Source of the DNA: Neisseria sicca
GTDB taxonomy: Bacteria; Pseudomonadota; Gammaproteobacteria; Burkholderiales; Neisseriaceae
Length of the DNA stretch: 64,000 bases
Reading direction: 5' to 3'
NCBI RefSeq assembly: GCF_003044565.1
Contig: NZ_POXG01000002.1
Location: 186,001-250,000, forward strand
A program made the translations under genes and the position numbers. Below are positions 33,153 to 42,591 of this stretch, one piece after another (positions within the stretch are counted from its first letter, which is position 1; each line of letters opens with the position of its first letter). Under the pieces are notes generated by a model. It was not told the origin of the DNA. It saw only the letters and a list, made by a program, of their open reading frames with translations, and did not search any database.

Positions 33153-33848
33153 ATGCCCCAACACTACGCCCACACCCTTTCTGACGGTCAGTCCATCCGA
33201 ATCCGACTCCTACGCAGCGCCAAGAAAAACCTCATCCTGCGCCCCGTATCACACGACACCGTCAGTATCAACGTTCCCCCATTTATCAACCATCGCTTTC
33301 TCGCCCAATGGCTGACCGACAACGAACCCCTGCTGCGCCGCACCCTCGCCAAAACCCCGACCGCCGCCGCATCCGCCGACACCCTCCCCGAATGGATTTG
33401 GTATCAAGGTGTTCAGACGACCCTGTCCGTCCACAGCGGCAGCCACATCCAAATCAGGTCGTCTGAAATCCTACTGCCCGACAAAGAACCCGCCACCCAA
33501 CTGACCCACCTGCGCCGCTTCCTGCACGAACGCGCCGGCGAATACCTGCTGCCGCGCCTCGAACACCATGCCCGCGCCACCGCCCTCATTCCCGCCGCGA
33601 CCGCCCTCTCCAACGCCAAAACCTTCTGGGGCGTCTGCCGCCACACCACCGGCATCCGCCTCAACTGGCGGCTCATCGGCGCACCCGATTACGTCGCAGA
33701 CTACATCTGCATCCACGAACTCTGCCACCTGCCCCACCCCGACCACAGCCCGCAATTTTGGGCAACCGTCAACCGCCTCACCCCGCACACCCAAGCCGCC
33801 GAAAAATGGCTGAAAGCCCACGGGCGCGAATTGTTTACATTAGGCTGA
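33153..33848 (+). CDS. YgjP-like metallopeptidase domain protein (DUF45, M48-related)
   Basis: 231 residues. The zinc motif HELCH near residues 189-193 (IHELCHLPHPDHSPQFW) with a downstream His is diagnostic for the YgjP/WLM-type fold; upstream NAKTFWGVCRHTTGIRLNWRLI is the usual substrate-side region. Such proteins are predicted cytoplasmic zinc proteases of unknown substrate. Two DUS-like sites are translated inside the gene, one near 33413 (V-Q-T-T-L) and one at 33457 (R-S-S-E). Lies 30 bases after plsC. Confidence 0.88.
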   Translation: MPQHYAHTLSDGQSIRIRLLRSAKKNLILRPVSHDTVSINVPPFINHRFLAQWLTDNEPLLRRTLAKTPTAAASADTLPEWIWYQGVQTTLSVHSGSHIQIRSSEILLPDKEPATQLTHLRRFLHERAGEYLLPRLEHHARATALIPAATALSNAKTFWGVCRHTTGIRLNWRLIGAPDYVADYICIHELCHLPHPDHSPQFWATVNRLTPHTQAAEKWLKAHGRELFTLG

Positions 33849-33871
33849 ACCGTACAACGTGCCGATACACC

Positions 33872-33932
33872 AAGGTCGTCAGAAACCCTGTTTTGCCCTG
33901 TTTCAAGCACAAACAAGGTTTCAGACGACCTC
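33872..33932 (+). terminator. Inverted DUS pair with long loop, terminator of the YgjP-like gene
   Basis: AAGGTCGTCAGAAA and TTTCAGACGACCT around a loop very similar to that at 32313. The left DUS has an A for T (GTCAGAA). Confidence 0.6.
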
Positions 33933-33971
33933 ATCGATTCTTTCTACGCTCGGCAAACCACACAAATCCGT

Positions 33972-34127
33972 TATAGTGGATTAACAAAAACCAGGACAAG
34001 GCGACGAAGCCGCAGACAGTACAGATAGTACGGAACCGATTCACTTGGTGCTTCAGCACCTTAGAGAATCGTTCTCTTTGAGCTAAGGCGAGGCAACGCC
34101 GTACTGGTTTAAATTTAATCCACTATA
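33972..34127. repeat. Correia element (CREE), long form, 156 bp
   Basis: TATAGTGGATTAACAAAAACCAGG to TTTAATCCACTATA, with the internal 50-base segment. Upstream of sdaA. Confidence 0.93.
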
Positions 34128-34403
34128 CAAACCATCTTCCCCACTATCCGCCCACCCTGCAAAGCAGGATAATGCCGTATACTTTTGCGACAGCAAGAGT
34201 GCGTGGTATTAGCCGAAGAAGAATCTTTCAGACGACCTTGTACGCAACGGCAGCATTGTTCATCATCCGTCCGACAAAAAAGGCTAAAATACGCAGACTT
34301 TCAATCGCTTAAAACACCCGACAAACCAACAACAGCAGACACGCAACTCGACCGGTTTTTGCGCCAACATCAGCACGCTAGCCAACATCAGGGAAAACAC
34401 ATC
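34128..34403. other. sdaA upstream region, no gene seen
   Basis: Holds one DUS (about 34228) and two possible -10 boxes (TATACT near 34176, TAAAAT near 34284) without good -35 partners. The sdaA frame is open through it but has no ribosome-binding site before 34404. Confidence 0.5.
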
Positions 34404-35804
<1,401 letters not shown>

Positions 35805-35816
35805 AAACGGAGCAGA

Positions 35817-35858
35817 CAAAAAGGTCGTCTGAACATTTTGTTTTTCAGACGACCTTTT
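35817..35858 (+). terminator. Inverted DUS pair, terminator of sdaA
   Basis: AAAAGGTCGTCTGAA and TTCAGACGACCTTTT with a loop of about 10 bases. Confidence 0.75.
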
Positions 35859-35876
35859 GTTTGACTCGATTCATTT

Positions 35877-36032
35877 TATAGTGGATTAACAAAAATCAGG
35901 ACAAGGCGACGAAGCCGCAGACAGTACAAATAGTACGGAACCGATTCACTTGGTGCTTCAGCACCTTAGAGAATCGTTCTCTTTGAGCTAAGGCGAGGCA
36001 ACGCCGTACTGGTTTAAAGTTAATCCACTATA
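35877..36032. repeat. Correia element (CREE), long form, 156 bp
   Basis: TATAGTGGATTAACAAAAATCAGG to GTTAATCCACTATA, with the internal segment. Lies between the convergent sdaA and EamA genes. Confidence 0.93.
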
Positions 36033-36092
36033 CACAAAACCATCGCCGCAAATGACAACAAGTCTTCAGCAGCCCTATTTTTGCAACGCAAT

Positions 36093-36133
36093 ATTTTCAG
36101 ACGACCTCTCGGCTTAAAAGGTCGTCTGAAAAA
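36093..36133 (-). terminator. Inverted DUS pair (outward order) after the EamA gene
   Basis: TTTTCAGACGACCT, an 11-base loop, AGGTCGTCTGAAAA: a 14-bp stem 11 bases beyond the stop. No T run on the minus strand, so termination is uncertain. Confidence 0.5.
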
Positions 36134-36143
36134 TCATTCAGCC

Positions 36144-36575
36144 CTACCGCTTCAAAGCCAACGTCAACACGCCCGCCGTAACCAGTCCCAAGCCTACCCA
36201 TTCCTGCGTGCTGGGGCGTTCGTCCAGAAAGACCACCGCCATCAGCGCGACCAAAACCAGGCTGAATTTATCGACGGGGGCGACTTGCGAGGCGTTGCCC
36301 AGTTGCAGGGCTTTGAAGTAGGCGAGCCAAGATGCGCCGGTAGCGAGGCCGGAGAGAATCAGGAATGTCCAGTTGCGACCGGTAAACCCGTTCACGCCCT
36401 GCCATTTGCCGGTATAGGTCAGGAACAAGACCAGCGCGGCGAGGATGACCAGCGTGCGGATGAAGGTGGCGAAATCCGAATCGATGCCCTGCAAACCCAT
36501 TTTGGCGAAAATCGCCGTCAGCGAGGCGAAGCCTGCGGAAGCCAATGCCCAGAAAAGCCATGCGTTGCTGCCCAT
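36144..36575 (-). CDS. EamA family single-domain membrane transporter
   Basis: 143 residues, four or five membrane segments (about 5-24, 34-53, 69-88, 99-117, 123-140). This is one EamA/DMT unit; full DMT exporters have two, while short homologs of about 140 residues are common and act as dimers, so it is not necessarily truncated. The C-terminal VVFLDERPSTQEWVGLGLVTAGV is family-typical. Substrate unknown. Confidence 0.85.
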   Translation of the reverse strand: MGSNAWLFWALASAGFASLTAIFAKMGLQGIDSDFATFIRTLVILAALVLFLTYTGKWQGVNGFTGRNWTFLILSGLATGASWLAYFKALQLGNASQVAPVDKFSLVLVALMAVVFLDERPSTQEWVGLGLVTAGVLTLALKR

Positions 36576-36668
36576 GTTTGTCCGTTTCTCTTGTGGATTG
36601 TCAACAATATGAACCGTATTTTTGTTGAATTATCGAATTTTTCACTGCGATTCATTCTCAGATAACGC

Positions 36669-36674
36669 TATAAT
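36669..36674 (+). promoter_or_regulatory. Probable -10 of the fhs promoter
   Basis: Perfect TATAAT, 96 bases before the fhs ATG. No good -35 at 16-18 bases. Confidence 0.4.
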
Positions 36675-36770
36675 ATGCCTAATATTCTTTTGAATCCATC
36701 AGCGTTTGTCTTTCCGATGGGCTTTCAGACGACCCTCCTCTTTTTCTTCTCCATTCAGTAAAGGAAAATC

Positions 36771-38447
36771 ATGAGCTTCAAAACCGATGCCGAAATCGCC
36801 CAATCTTCCACCATGCGTCCGATTGGCGAAATTGCCGCCAAGCTGGGTTTGAACGTGGACAATATCGAACCCTACGGCCATTACAAAGCCAAAATCAATC
36901 CTGCCGAGGCGTTCAAACTGCCGCAAAAACAAGGCCGTCTGATTTTGGTTACCGCCATCAACCCGACTCCGGCGGGCGAAGGCAAAACCACCGTGACCAT
37001 CGGTTTGGCGGACGCGTTGCGCCACATCGGCAAAGACGCCGTTATCGCCCTGCGCGAACCTTCTTTGGGGCCTGTGTTCGGCGTCAAGGGCGGCGCGGCG
37101 GGCGGCGGCTATGCCCAAGTTTTGCCGATGGAAGACATCAACCTGCACTTCACCGGCGACTTCCACGCCATCGGTGCGGCGAACAACCTGCTCGCCGCCA
37201 TGCTCGACAACCACATCTACCAAGGCAACGAATTGAACATCGACCCCAAACGCGTCCTGTGGCGGCGCGTGGTCGATATGAACGACCGCCAGTTGCGCAA
37301 CATCATCGACGGTATGGGCAAACCTGTTGACGGCGTGATGCGTCCTGACGGCTTTGACATTACCGTCGCCTCCGAAGTGATGGCGGTATTCTGTCTTGCC
37401 AAAGACATCAGCGATTTGAAAGAGCGTTTGGGCAACATCCTCGTCGCCTACGCCAAAGACGGCAGCCCCGTTTACGCCAAAGATTTGAAAGCCCACGGCG
37501 CGATGGCGGCATTGCTCAAAGACGCCATCAAGCCCAACTTGGTACAAACCATCGAAGGCACGCCCGCTTTCGTACACGGCGGTCCCTTCGCCAACATCGC
37601 CCACGGCTGCAACTCCGTTACCGCCACCCGACTGGCGAAACACCTTGCCGATTACGCCGTAACCGAAGCAGGCTTCGGCGCGGATTTGGGTGCGGAAAAA
37701 TTCTGCGACATCAAATGCCGCCTTGCCGGATTGAAACCCGACGCAGCAGTCGTCGTCGCCACCGTCCGCGCCTTGAAATACAACGGCGGCGTAGAACGCG
37801 CCAACCTCGGCGAAGAAAACCTCGAAGCCTTGGCAAAAGGCCTGCCCAACCTGCTGAAACACATTTCCAACCTGAAAAACGTCTTCGGCCTACCCGTCGT
37901 CGTCGCCATCAACCGCTTCGTGTCCGACTCCGATGCCGAGTTGGCAATGATTGAAAAAGCCTGCGCCGAACACGGCGTCGAAGTTTCCCTGACCGAAGTG
38001 TGGGGCAAAGGCGGCGCGGGCGGCGCAGATTTGGCACGCAAAGTCGTCAACGCCATCGACAACCAACCCAATAACTTCAGCTTCGCCTACGATGTCGAAT
38101 TGAGCATCAAAGACAAAATCCGCGCCATCGCCCAAAAAGTGTACGGCGCGGAAGACGTCGATTTCAGCGCGGAAGCATCCGCCGAAATCGCCTCGCTGGA
38201 AAAACTGGGCTTGGACAAAATGCCCGTCTGCATGGCGAAAACCCAATATTCCCTCAGCGACAACGCCAAACTCTTGGGCTGCCCCGAAGGCTTCCGCATC
38301 ACCGTGCGCGGCATCACCGTTTCCGCCGGCGCAGGCTTCATCGTTGCCCTGTGCGGCAACATGATGAAAATGCCCGGTCTGCCCAAAGTCCCCGCCGCCG
38401 AGAAAATCGACGTGGACGCAGACGGAGTGATCCACGGCTTGTTCTGA
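36771..38447 (+). CDS. fhs: Formate-tetrahydrofolate ligase
   Basis: 558 residues, typical length. ATP-dependent formation of 10-formyl-tetrahydrofolate from formate. The P-loop TPAGEGKTT is at about 66-74, followed by [27 protein letters not shown] and [17 protein letters not shown]. Start at 36771 has AAGGAAAA upstream. Near 36932 an AGGCCGTCTGA is one base off a full AG-DUS. Ends in a DUS terminator. Confidence 0.96.
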   Translation: MSFKTDAEIAQSSTMRPIGEIAAKLGLNVDNIEPYGHYKAKINPAEAFKLPQKQGRLILVTAINPTPAGEGKTTVTIGLADALRHIGKDAVIALREPSLGPVFGVKGGAAGGGYAQVLPMEDINLHFTGDFHAIGAANNLLAAMLDNHIYQGNELNIDPKRVLWRRVVDMNDRQLRNIIDGMGKPVDGVMRPDGFDITVASEVMAVFCLAKDISDLKERLGNILVAYAKDGSPVYAKDLKAHGAMAALLKDAIKPNLVQTIEGTPAFVHGGPFANIAHGCNSVTATRLAKHLADYAVTEAGFGADLGAEKFCDIKCRLAGLKPDAAVVVATVRALKYNGGVERANLGEENLEALAKGLPNLLKHISNLKNVFGLPVVVAINRFVSDSDAELAMIEKACAEHGVEVSLTEVWGKGGAGGADLARKVVNAIDNQPNNFSFAYDVELSIKDKIRAIAQKVYGAEDVDFSAEASAEIASLEKLGLDKMPVCMAKTQYSLSDNAKLLGCPEGFRITVRGITVSAGAGFIVALCGNMMKMPGLPKVPAAEKIDVDADGVIHGLF

Positions 38448-38473
38448 TTTGAATCTGAAGTGAAGTAAACAGC

Positions 38474-38512
38474 AAAAAGGTCGTCTGAAAACGGGTTTCA
38501 GACGACCTTTTT
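38474..38512 (+). terminator. Inverted DUS pair, terminator of fhs
   Basis: AAAAAGGTCGTCTGAAA, ACGGG, TTTCAGACGACCTTTTT. Confidence 0.8.
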
Positions 38513-38549
38513 ATGTTTTGCATCCAATTAAACTCAACCACGACCACCC

Positions 38550-38574
38550 GTAGCGTGGGCTTTGCCCACGAATC
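38550..38574. repeat. REP-like palindrome, copy D
   Basis: GTAGCGTGGGC TTT GCCCACGAATC, the best-conserved copy in the window; 7-bp perfect arms. Confidence 0.65.
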
Positions 38575-38587
38575 TGCCCGATGAAAT

Positions 38588-38640
38588 AGTCGTCTGAAAA
38601 ACCGAATGAAACCTGCCGCATTGGTTTTCAGACGACCTTT
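38588..38640. repeat. Inverted DUS pair between fhs and orn
   Basis: TAGTCGTCTGAAAAACC and GGTTTTCAGACGACCTTT with a loop of about 19 bases. The left copy has T for G (TAGTCG). A second potential hairpin after the fhs terminator. Confidence 0.5.
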
Positions 38641-38648
38641 GATTCACA

Positions 38649-38690
38649 CCGTCGCTTTGCCTTATCCTGATTTGAAGTTAATCCACTATA
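38649..38690. repeat. Correia element remnant (right end only)
   Basis: CCGTCGCTTTGCC...TTATCCTGATTTGAAG, then TTAATCCACTATA, matches the last about 40 bases of the long CREEs. Its terminal TATA plus AT makes a perfect TATAAT (38687-38692) upstream of orn. Confidence 0.7.
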
Positions 38691-38692
38691 AT
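38687..38692 (+). promoter_or_regulatory. Possible -10 of orn formed by the Correia remnant end
   Basis: TATAAT spans the end of the CREE remnant and the flanking DNA, 40 bases before the orn ATG. No convincing -35. Confidence 0.4.
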
Positions 38693-38731
38693 ACCGCCCA
38701 TTGTTTTTAAACCGACGAAAGGTCGTCTGAA

Positions 38732-39289
38732 ATGACTCAAAACGCAAGCAACCTCTGCTGGCTCGATATGGAAATGACCGGGCTGGATCCCGAACGCGAA
38801 CGCATCATCGAAGTCGCCATGATTATCACCGACTCCGATTTGAACGTCTTGGCTCAGTCCGAAGTTTATGTCGTCCACCAAAGCGACGAACTGCTCGAGA
38901 ACATGGACGCATGGAACACCGCCACCCACGGCCGCACGGGGCTGACGCAGCGCGTGCGTGAATCGCAACTGACCGAAGCCGAAGTGGAACAAAAACTGCT
39001 GGACTTTATCGCGCAATGGATTCCCGAAAAAGCCACGCCGATGTGCGGCAACTCCATCCACCAAGACCGCCGCTTTATGGTCAAATACATGCCGCGCCTC
39101 GAAGCGTATTTCCACTACCGCAATCTGGACGTGTCCACCTTGAAAGAACTCGCCAAACGTTGGAATCCGCCTGTTGCCAAAGGCGTGGTGAAACGCGGTT
39201 CGCATCAGGCTTTGGACGATATTCTCGAAAGCATTGAGGAAATGCGTTACTACCGCGAAAACTTCTTGAAACTGCCTGAGGTCGTCTGA
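38732..39289 (+). CDS. orn: Oligoribonuclease
   Basis: 185 residues. A 3'-5' exonuclease of the DEDDh type that degrades 2-5 nucleotide RNAs and pGpG. Exo [21 protein letters not shown] (about 10-29), Exo II around SIHQDRRFM, and Exo III HQALDDI are intact. A DUS (38720-38731) ends exactly at the ATG, and its AAAGG nine bases upstream is the only ribosome-binding site. Another DUS provides the last codons and stop (GAG GTC GTC TGA). The gene is thus framed by DUS copies. Confidence 0.95.
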   Translation: MTQNASNLCWLDMEMTGLDPERERIIEVAMIITDSDLNVLAQSEVYVVHQSDELLENMDAWNTATHGRTGLTQRVRESQLTEAEVEQKLLDFIAQWIPEKATPMCGNSIHQDRRFMVKYMPRLEAYFHYRNLDVSTLKELAKRWNPPVAKGVVKRGSHQALDDILESIEEMRYYRENFLKLPEVV

Positions 39290-39322
39290 AAACACCGTCA
39301 GCACACTTTTTCAGACGACCTC
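39278..39322 (+). terminator. Inverted DUS pair overlapping the orn stop
   Basis: GAGGTCGTCTGAA and TTCAGACGACCTC around about 19 bases. The left arm contains the orn stop codon. No T run. Confidence 0.55.
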
Positions 39323-39330
39323 CCACCATC

Positions 39331-40380
39331 ATGTCCTACCGATACCGCCAATCCCTGCCTGATACGCCGCTGGACATCGTCGGCGACGTTCACGGCGAAT
39401 TTGCCGCCTTCCAATCGCTGCTGCACCGGCTCGGCTACCGCGACGACGGTTTCCATCCGCACGGGCGGCGGCTGGTGTTCGTCGGCGATTTGTGCGACCG
39501 CGGCCCCGACAGCCCCGCGATGCTGTCGTGGTTCAAACAGGCTTATGAACGCGGATGGGCATGGATGGTTTTGGGCAACCACGAATTGAACATCCTTGCC
39601 GACGACCCGAAAGACGGCTCCGGCTGGTTTTTCGATGTCCGTGCCGAAAAAGACGCCCATTACGCGCCGTGGCATTGTGTGGAAGAGAAAGAAAAAAACG
39701 AATTGCGCGCATGGCTTGCCGAACAGCCGCTGCTGCTGGAGCGCGAAGACCTGCGCATCGTCCACGCCGCCTGGCTGCCGCCGCAAATCGAACGCCTCGA
39801 AGAAGCAAAAGGCGAAAGCCTGACCGCGCAATATCGCCGCTTCGATGCCGAGTTGAAACACCGCCTTCAGACGGCCTCTTGGTATCCCGACTACCTCTAC
39901 GAACAGGCGCATTACGCCCCGCAGGCGGAAAATCCCGACCATGCGCTGCCACCCATGCCCGCCACGGCGCAATACGAACTCGAACGCAGCCGCCTGCATC
40001 CGATACGCGCCCTCACCAGCGGCGTGGAGCGTTTGGCGGACAAGCCGTTTTACGCCGGAGGACGCTGGCGCGGTACGACCCGTTGCGCGTGGTGGGACGA
40101 CTACCGCGATGATACGCCCGTCGTTATCGGCCATTATTGGCGCAGTTGGCAGCCGACTCCCGCCACCGTTGCCGCCGAACGGCTGTTGCTGCCGCCGCAG
40201 CCAGATGTGTGGCACGGGGCGGGGCGCAACGTGTTCTGCGTCGATTTCTCGATAGGCGCAAGCTGGCGGGCAAGGAAATTCCCGCAAAAATACCGTCCCG
40301 AACAGTTCAGGCTGGCAGCATTGCGCTGGCCGGAGAAGGTGTTGGTGTTTGAGAACGGCGAATGCGCGGCGACGCGTTAG
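39331..40380 (+). CDS. Calcineurin-like metallophosphoesterase
   Basis: 349 residues. Metallophosphatase motifs DIVGDVHGEF (about 14-23), FVGDLCDRGPDS (about 49-60) and VLGNHELN (about 79-86) are complete; a later GHYWRSW supplies the distal His. Resembles bacterial serine/threonine-phosphatase-like or ApaH-like enzymes; substrate unknown. A full AG-DUS of the meningococcal dialect lies on the minus strand at 39866-39877 (read as L-Q-T-A). It starts eight bases after the orn DUS hairpin, with no clear ribosome-binding site. Confidence 0.85.
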   Translation: MSYRYRQSLPDTPLDIVGDVHGEFAAFQSLLHRLGYRDDGFHPHGRRLVFVGDLCDRGPDSPAMLSWFKQAYERGWAWMVLGNHELNILADDPKDGSGWFFDVRAEKDAHYAPWHCVEEKEKNELRAWLAEQPLLLEREDLRIVHAAWLPPQIERLEEAKGESLTAQYRRFDAELKHRLQTASWYPDYLYEQAHYAPQAENPDHALPPMPATAQYELERSRLHPIRALTSGVERLADKPFYAGGRWRGTTRCAWWDDYRDDTPVVIGHYWRSWQPTPATVAAERLLLPPQPDVWHGAGRNVFCVDFSIGASWRARKFPQKYRPEQFRLAALRWPEKVLVFENGECAATR

Positions 40381-40497
40381 CCCGACCACAAACTTTCATA
40401 CTCCCCCAAGCTTTTTAAAACAAAGCAATCAATAAGTTTGAACCCCAATCAACCCCTACCCTTTCGCAAGCATTCTTCTGATTCAATCACGCCAAAT

Positions 40498-40546
40498 AAA
40501 AAAAGCCGACCGAACCCGTTTAAGGTTCGACCGGCTTTTATCGTTT
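40498..40546 (-). terminator. Intrinsic terminator of the glycine-zipper gene
   Basis: On the minus strand AAAAGCCGGTCGAACC, loop, GGTTCGGTCGGCTTTTTTT: a stem of about 15 bp with one mismatch and a T run. Not a DUS hairpin. Confidence 0.85.
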
Positions 40547-40552
40547 TAAAAA

Positions 40553-40768
40553 TTAACGATGTCTGTGGACTTGGCTGCCGATGACGCCGCCTAATGCAGC
40601 GCCGCCCAAAGTAGAGCCGGTATCGCCGCCGATCAGGTTACCCGCCACACCGCCCAATACCGCGCCAGTAGCAGTATTGCGTTGTGTTTGGGTCATACCT
40701 GCACATGCACTCAGAGAAGTAGCAATGGCGATCAAGGTCAAAGTTTTAGTCAAGAAAGACTTGCTCAT
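40553..40768 (-). CDS. Glycine-zipper lipoprotein (OsmB/SlyB-like)
   Basis: 71 residues. Lipoprotein signal MSKSFLTKTLTLIAIATSLSAC with lipobox LSAC (Cys22), then a glycine-zipper (GAVLGGVAGNLIGGDTGSTL..., about 35-64) that forms two packed membrane-associated helices, and a basic end HRHR. Start at 40768 has GGAG upstream. Such small outer-membrane lipoproteins respond to envelope stress; the role is not established here. Confidence 0.87.
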   Translation of the reverse strand: MSKSFLTKTLTLIAIATSLSACAGMTQTQRNTATGAVLGGVAGNLIGGDTGSTLGGAALGGVIGSQVHRHR

Positions 40769-40923
40769 GGTGTGTTCTCCGTTGTGGGTTAACTCTGTAA
40801 CGAAAGTATGTCACACCAAGTCATTAATATTTATTCCAATAAGTAAAGTCATTTTAAACTAAGATAATTTAACAGGCGGACAGTTAGAAAAAACCATAAT
40901 CCGATAAATCAGACAAATTAAAC

Positions 40924-40986
40924 AAAAGGTCGTCTGAAACTGTCTGTTTTTGTTCACACACAGCCTTTTCAGACGACCTCTTTTTT
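40924..40986 (-). terminator. Inverted DUS pair, terminator of aroG
   Basis: AAAAGGTCGTCTGAAA and TTTCAGACGACCTCTTTT with a loop of about 28 bases, 15 bases past the aroG stop. Confidence 0.65.
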
Positions 40987-41001
40987 GCCGCTCAAACCGG
41001 C

Positions 41002-42051
41002 TTAAGGCGCGACCCGTTTACGGTTTGCCGCAGCCAAAAGCGCGAGCATTTCTTCGGTAGTGTCCCAGCCGATACAGGCATCGGTAATGCTTTGCCCGTA
41101 AACTTCGGGCTTGTCCTGTCTGCCTTCGACCAAATGGCTTTCAACCATCACTCCCATAATGTTGTCTTCGCCGTTTTCGAGTTGCGCGGCAACATCTTGG
41201 GCAACTTCCATCTGCCGTCTGTAATCTTTACGGCTGTTCGCGTGGCTGCAATCGACCATCAGCTTGGGCGACAAACCGACTTTTATTAATTGTTCCGCCG
41301 CCGATTTGACGTGTTCGGTGCTGTAATTCGGCTCTTTGCCGCCGCGCAGGATAACGTGGCAGTCGGGATTGCCGCTGGTATGCACAATGGCGGAATGCCC
41401 TGCTTTGGTTACAGACAGGAAGTGATGCGGATGACTTGCCGCACCAATCGCGTCGATGGCGATTTTCAGATTGCCGTCTGTACCGTTTTTGAAACCGACC
41501 GGACAAGATAGACCGCTGGCGAGTTCGCGGTGTACTTGACTTTCCGTCGTCCGCGCGCCAATCGCGCCCCAAGAAATCAAGTCCGCGTAATATTGCGGCG
41601 TAATCATGTCGAGGAACTCCGTCGAAGCCGGCATGCCCATATTGTTCAGCGTCAGCAGCAAGCTGCGCGCCTGACGCAGGCCGTAGTTGATGTCGAACGT
41701 ACCGTCCAAGTGCGGGTCGTTAATAAGACCTTTCCAGCCCACCGTCGTGCGCGGTTTTTCAAAATACACGCGCATCACAATCAGCAATTCTTTTTCATAT
41801 TTCTTGCGCAACACCAACAAACGTTCGGCGTATTCCAACGCAGCTTTGGTGTCGTGGATGGAACACGGACCGATAATCACCAGCAGACGGTTGTCCTTGC
41901 CGTGAACCAAATCGGCGATTTCATGACGTGTACGGTGTACCAGTCCCGCCGCTTCATCAGAAATCGGCAGCTCGTACAAATGGGCAATCGGTGGCAGCAG
42001 CTCTTTGACTTCTCTAATCTTAATATCGTCGGTAGGGTATTGTTGGGTCAT
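41002..42051 (-). CDS. aroG: 3-deoxy-7-phosphoheptulonate synthase (DAHP synthase, type I)
   Basis: 349 residues; the meningococcal enzyme is 351. Condenses phosphoenolpyruvate and erythrose-4-phosphate, the first step of the shikimate pathway. Visible motifs: IGPCSIHD (metal-binding Cys near 61), EKPRTTVGWKG, GARTTESQ and DCSHANSRKDY. The frame extends to 42138, but MTQQYPTDDIKI at 42051 is the family start. Upstream DNA is very AT-rich. Neisseria has a single phenylalanine-sensitive DAHP synthase; which regulation applies here is not visible. Confidence 0.95.
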   Translation of the reverse strand: MTQQYPTDDIKIREVKELLPPIAHLYELPISDEAAGLVHRTRHEIADLVHGKDNRLLVIIGPCSIHDTKAALEYAERLLVLRKKYEKELLIVMRVYFEKPRTTVGWKGLINDPHLDGTFDINYGLRQARSLLLTLNNMGMPASTEFLDMITPQYYADLISWGAIGARTTESQVHRELASGLSCPVGFKNGTDGNLKIAIDAIGAASHPHHFLSVTKAGHSAIVHTSGNPDCHVILRGGKEPNYSTEHVKSAAEQLIKVGLSPKLMVDCSHANSRKDYRRQMEVAQDVAAQLENGEDNIMGVMVESHLVEGRQDKPEVYGQSITDACIGWDTTEEMLALLAAANRKRVAP

Positions 42052-42591
42052 TGTTATTGCTTTCAAATTCAGATAAATCGAGGCATAGATTACCTTCTTT
42101 ACCTGTTTTAAACAAGTCTTTCGCCAACCACACGGCAATTTTATTTCAAAAATTTAATTTTTTACTATTTTTATATATTTAAATTTCTAATATTTTAGAT
42201 TTTTCGCAATAAAATTTTGAACAAATCAATAATCAATACCTCCGTTGTCAACAATTTCCATCCCACTATCCATATAGTTAATCCCGCCTTCAAACAACAT
42301 ACTTTTGACGAATACTTCAAGACCATTCCGCCCAAAACTTGACCACGAACAAGCCCCGCTTTGTTTTTACGCAAGCCAACACATCATTCACATCGAAATG
42401 TAGTAAAATAACAAAATATCAAAGCAATATCGCGCAGTCTGTGTTGCTTATCCTACACAACCCGCCCTGCCGCAGCATTAAAATAACCATATACTCGTCG
42501 CACATCCCACACATCCTTCCCGCCCTTACTGAAAAGCCGTCCTACCTTTCAGACGACCTTTCTTTTCAACCTCAAAACAAGGAGCGTTACA
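42052..42591. other. AT-rich divergent intergenic region, no gene seen
   Basis: Between divergent aroG and the alcohol dehydrogenase gene. Bases 42110-42230 are very AT-rich and should hold the aroG promoter. A TAAAAT near 42410 is a possible -10 for the plus strand. One DUS at about 42549. No supportable reading frame. Confidence 0.5.

Noticed and set aside
36144..36575. Truncated EamA transporter
   Set aside because: Single-domain homologs of about 140 residues are a normal subfamily; start, stop and membrane segments are intact.
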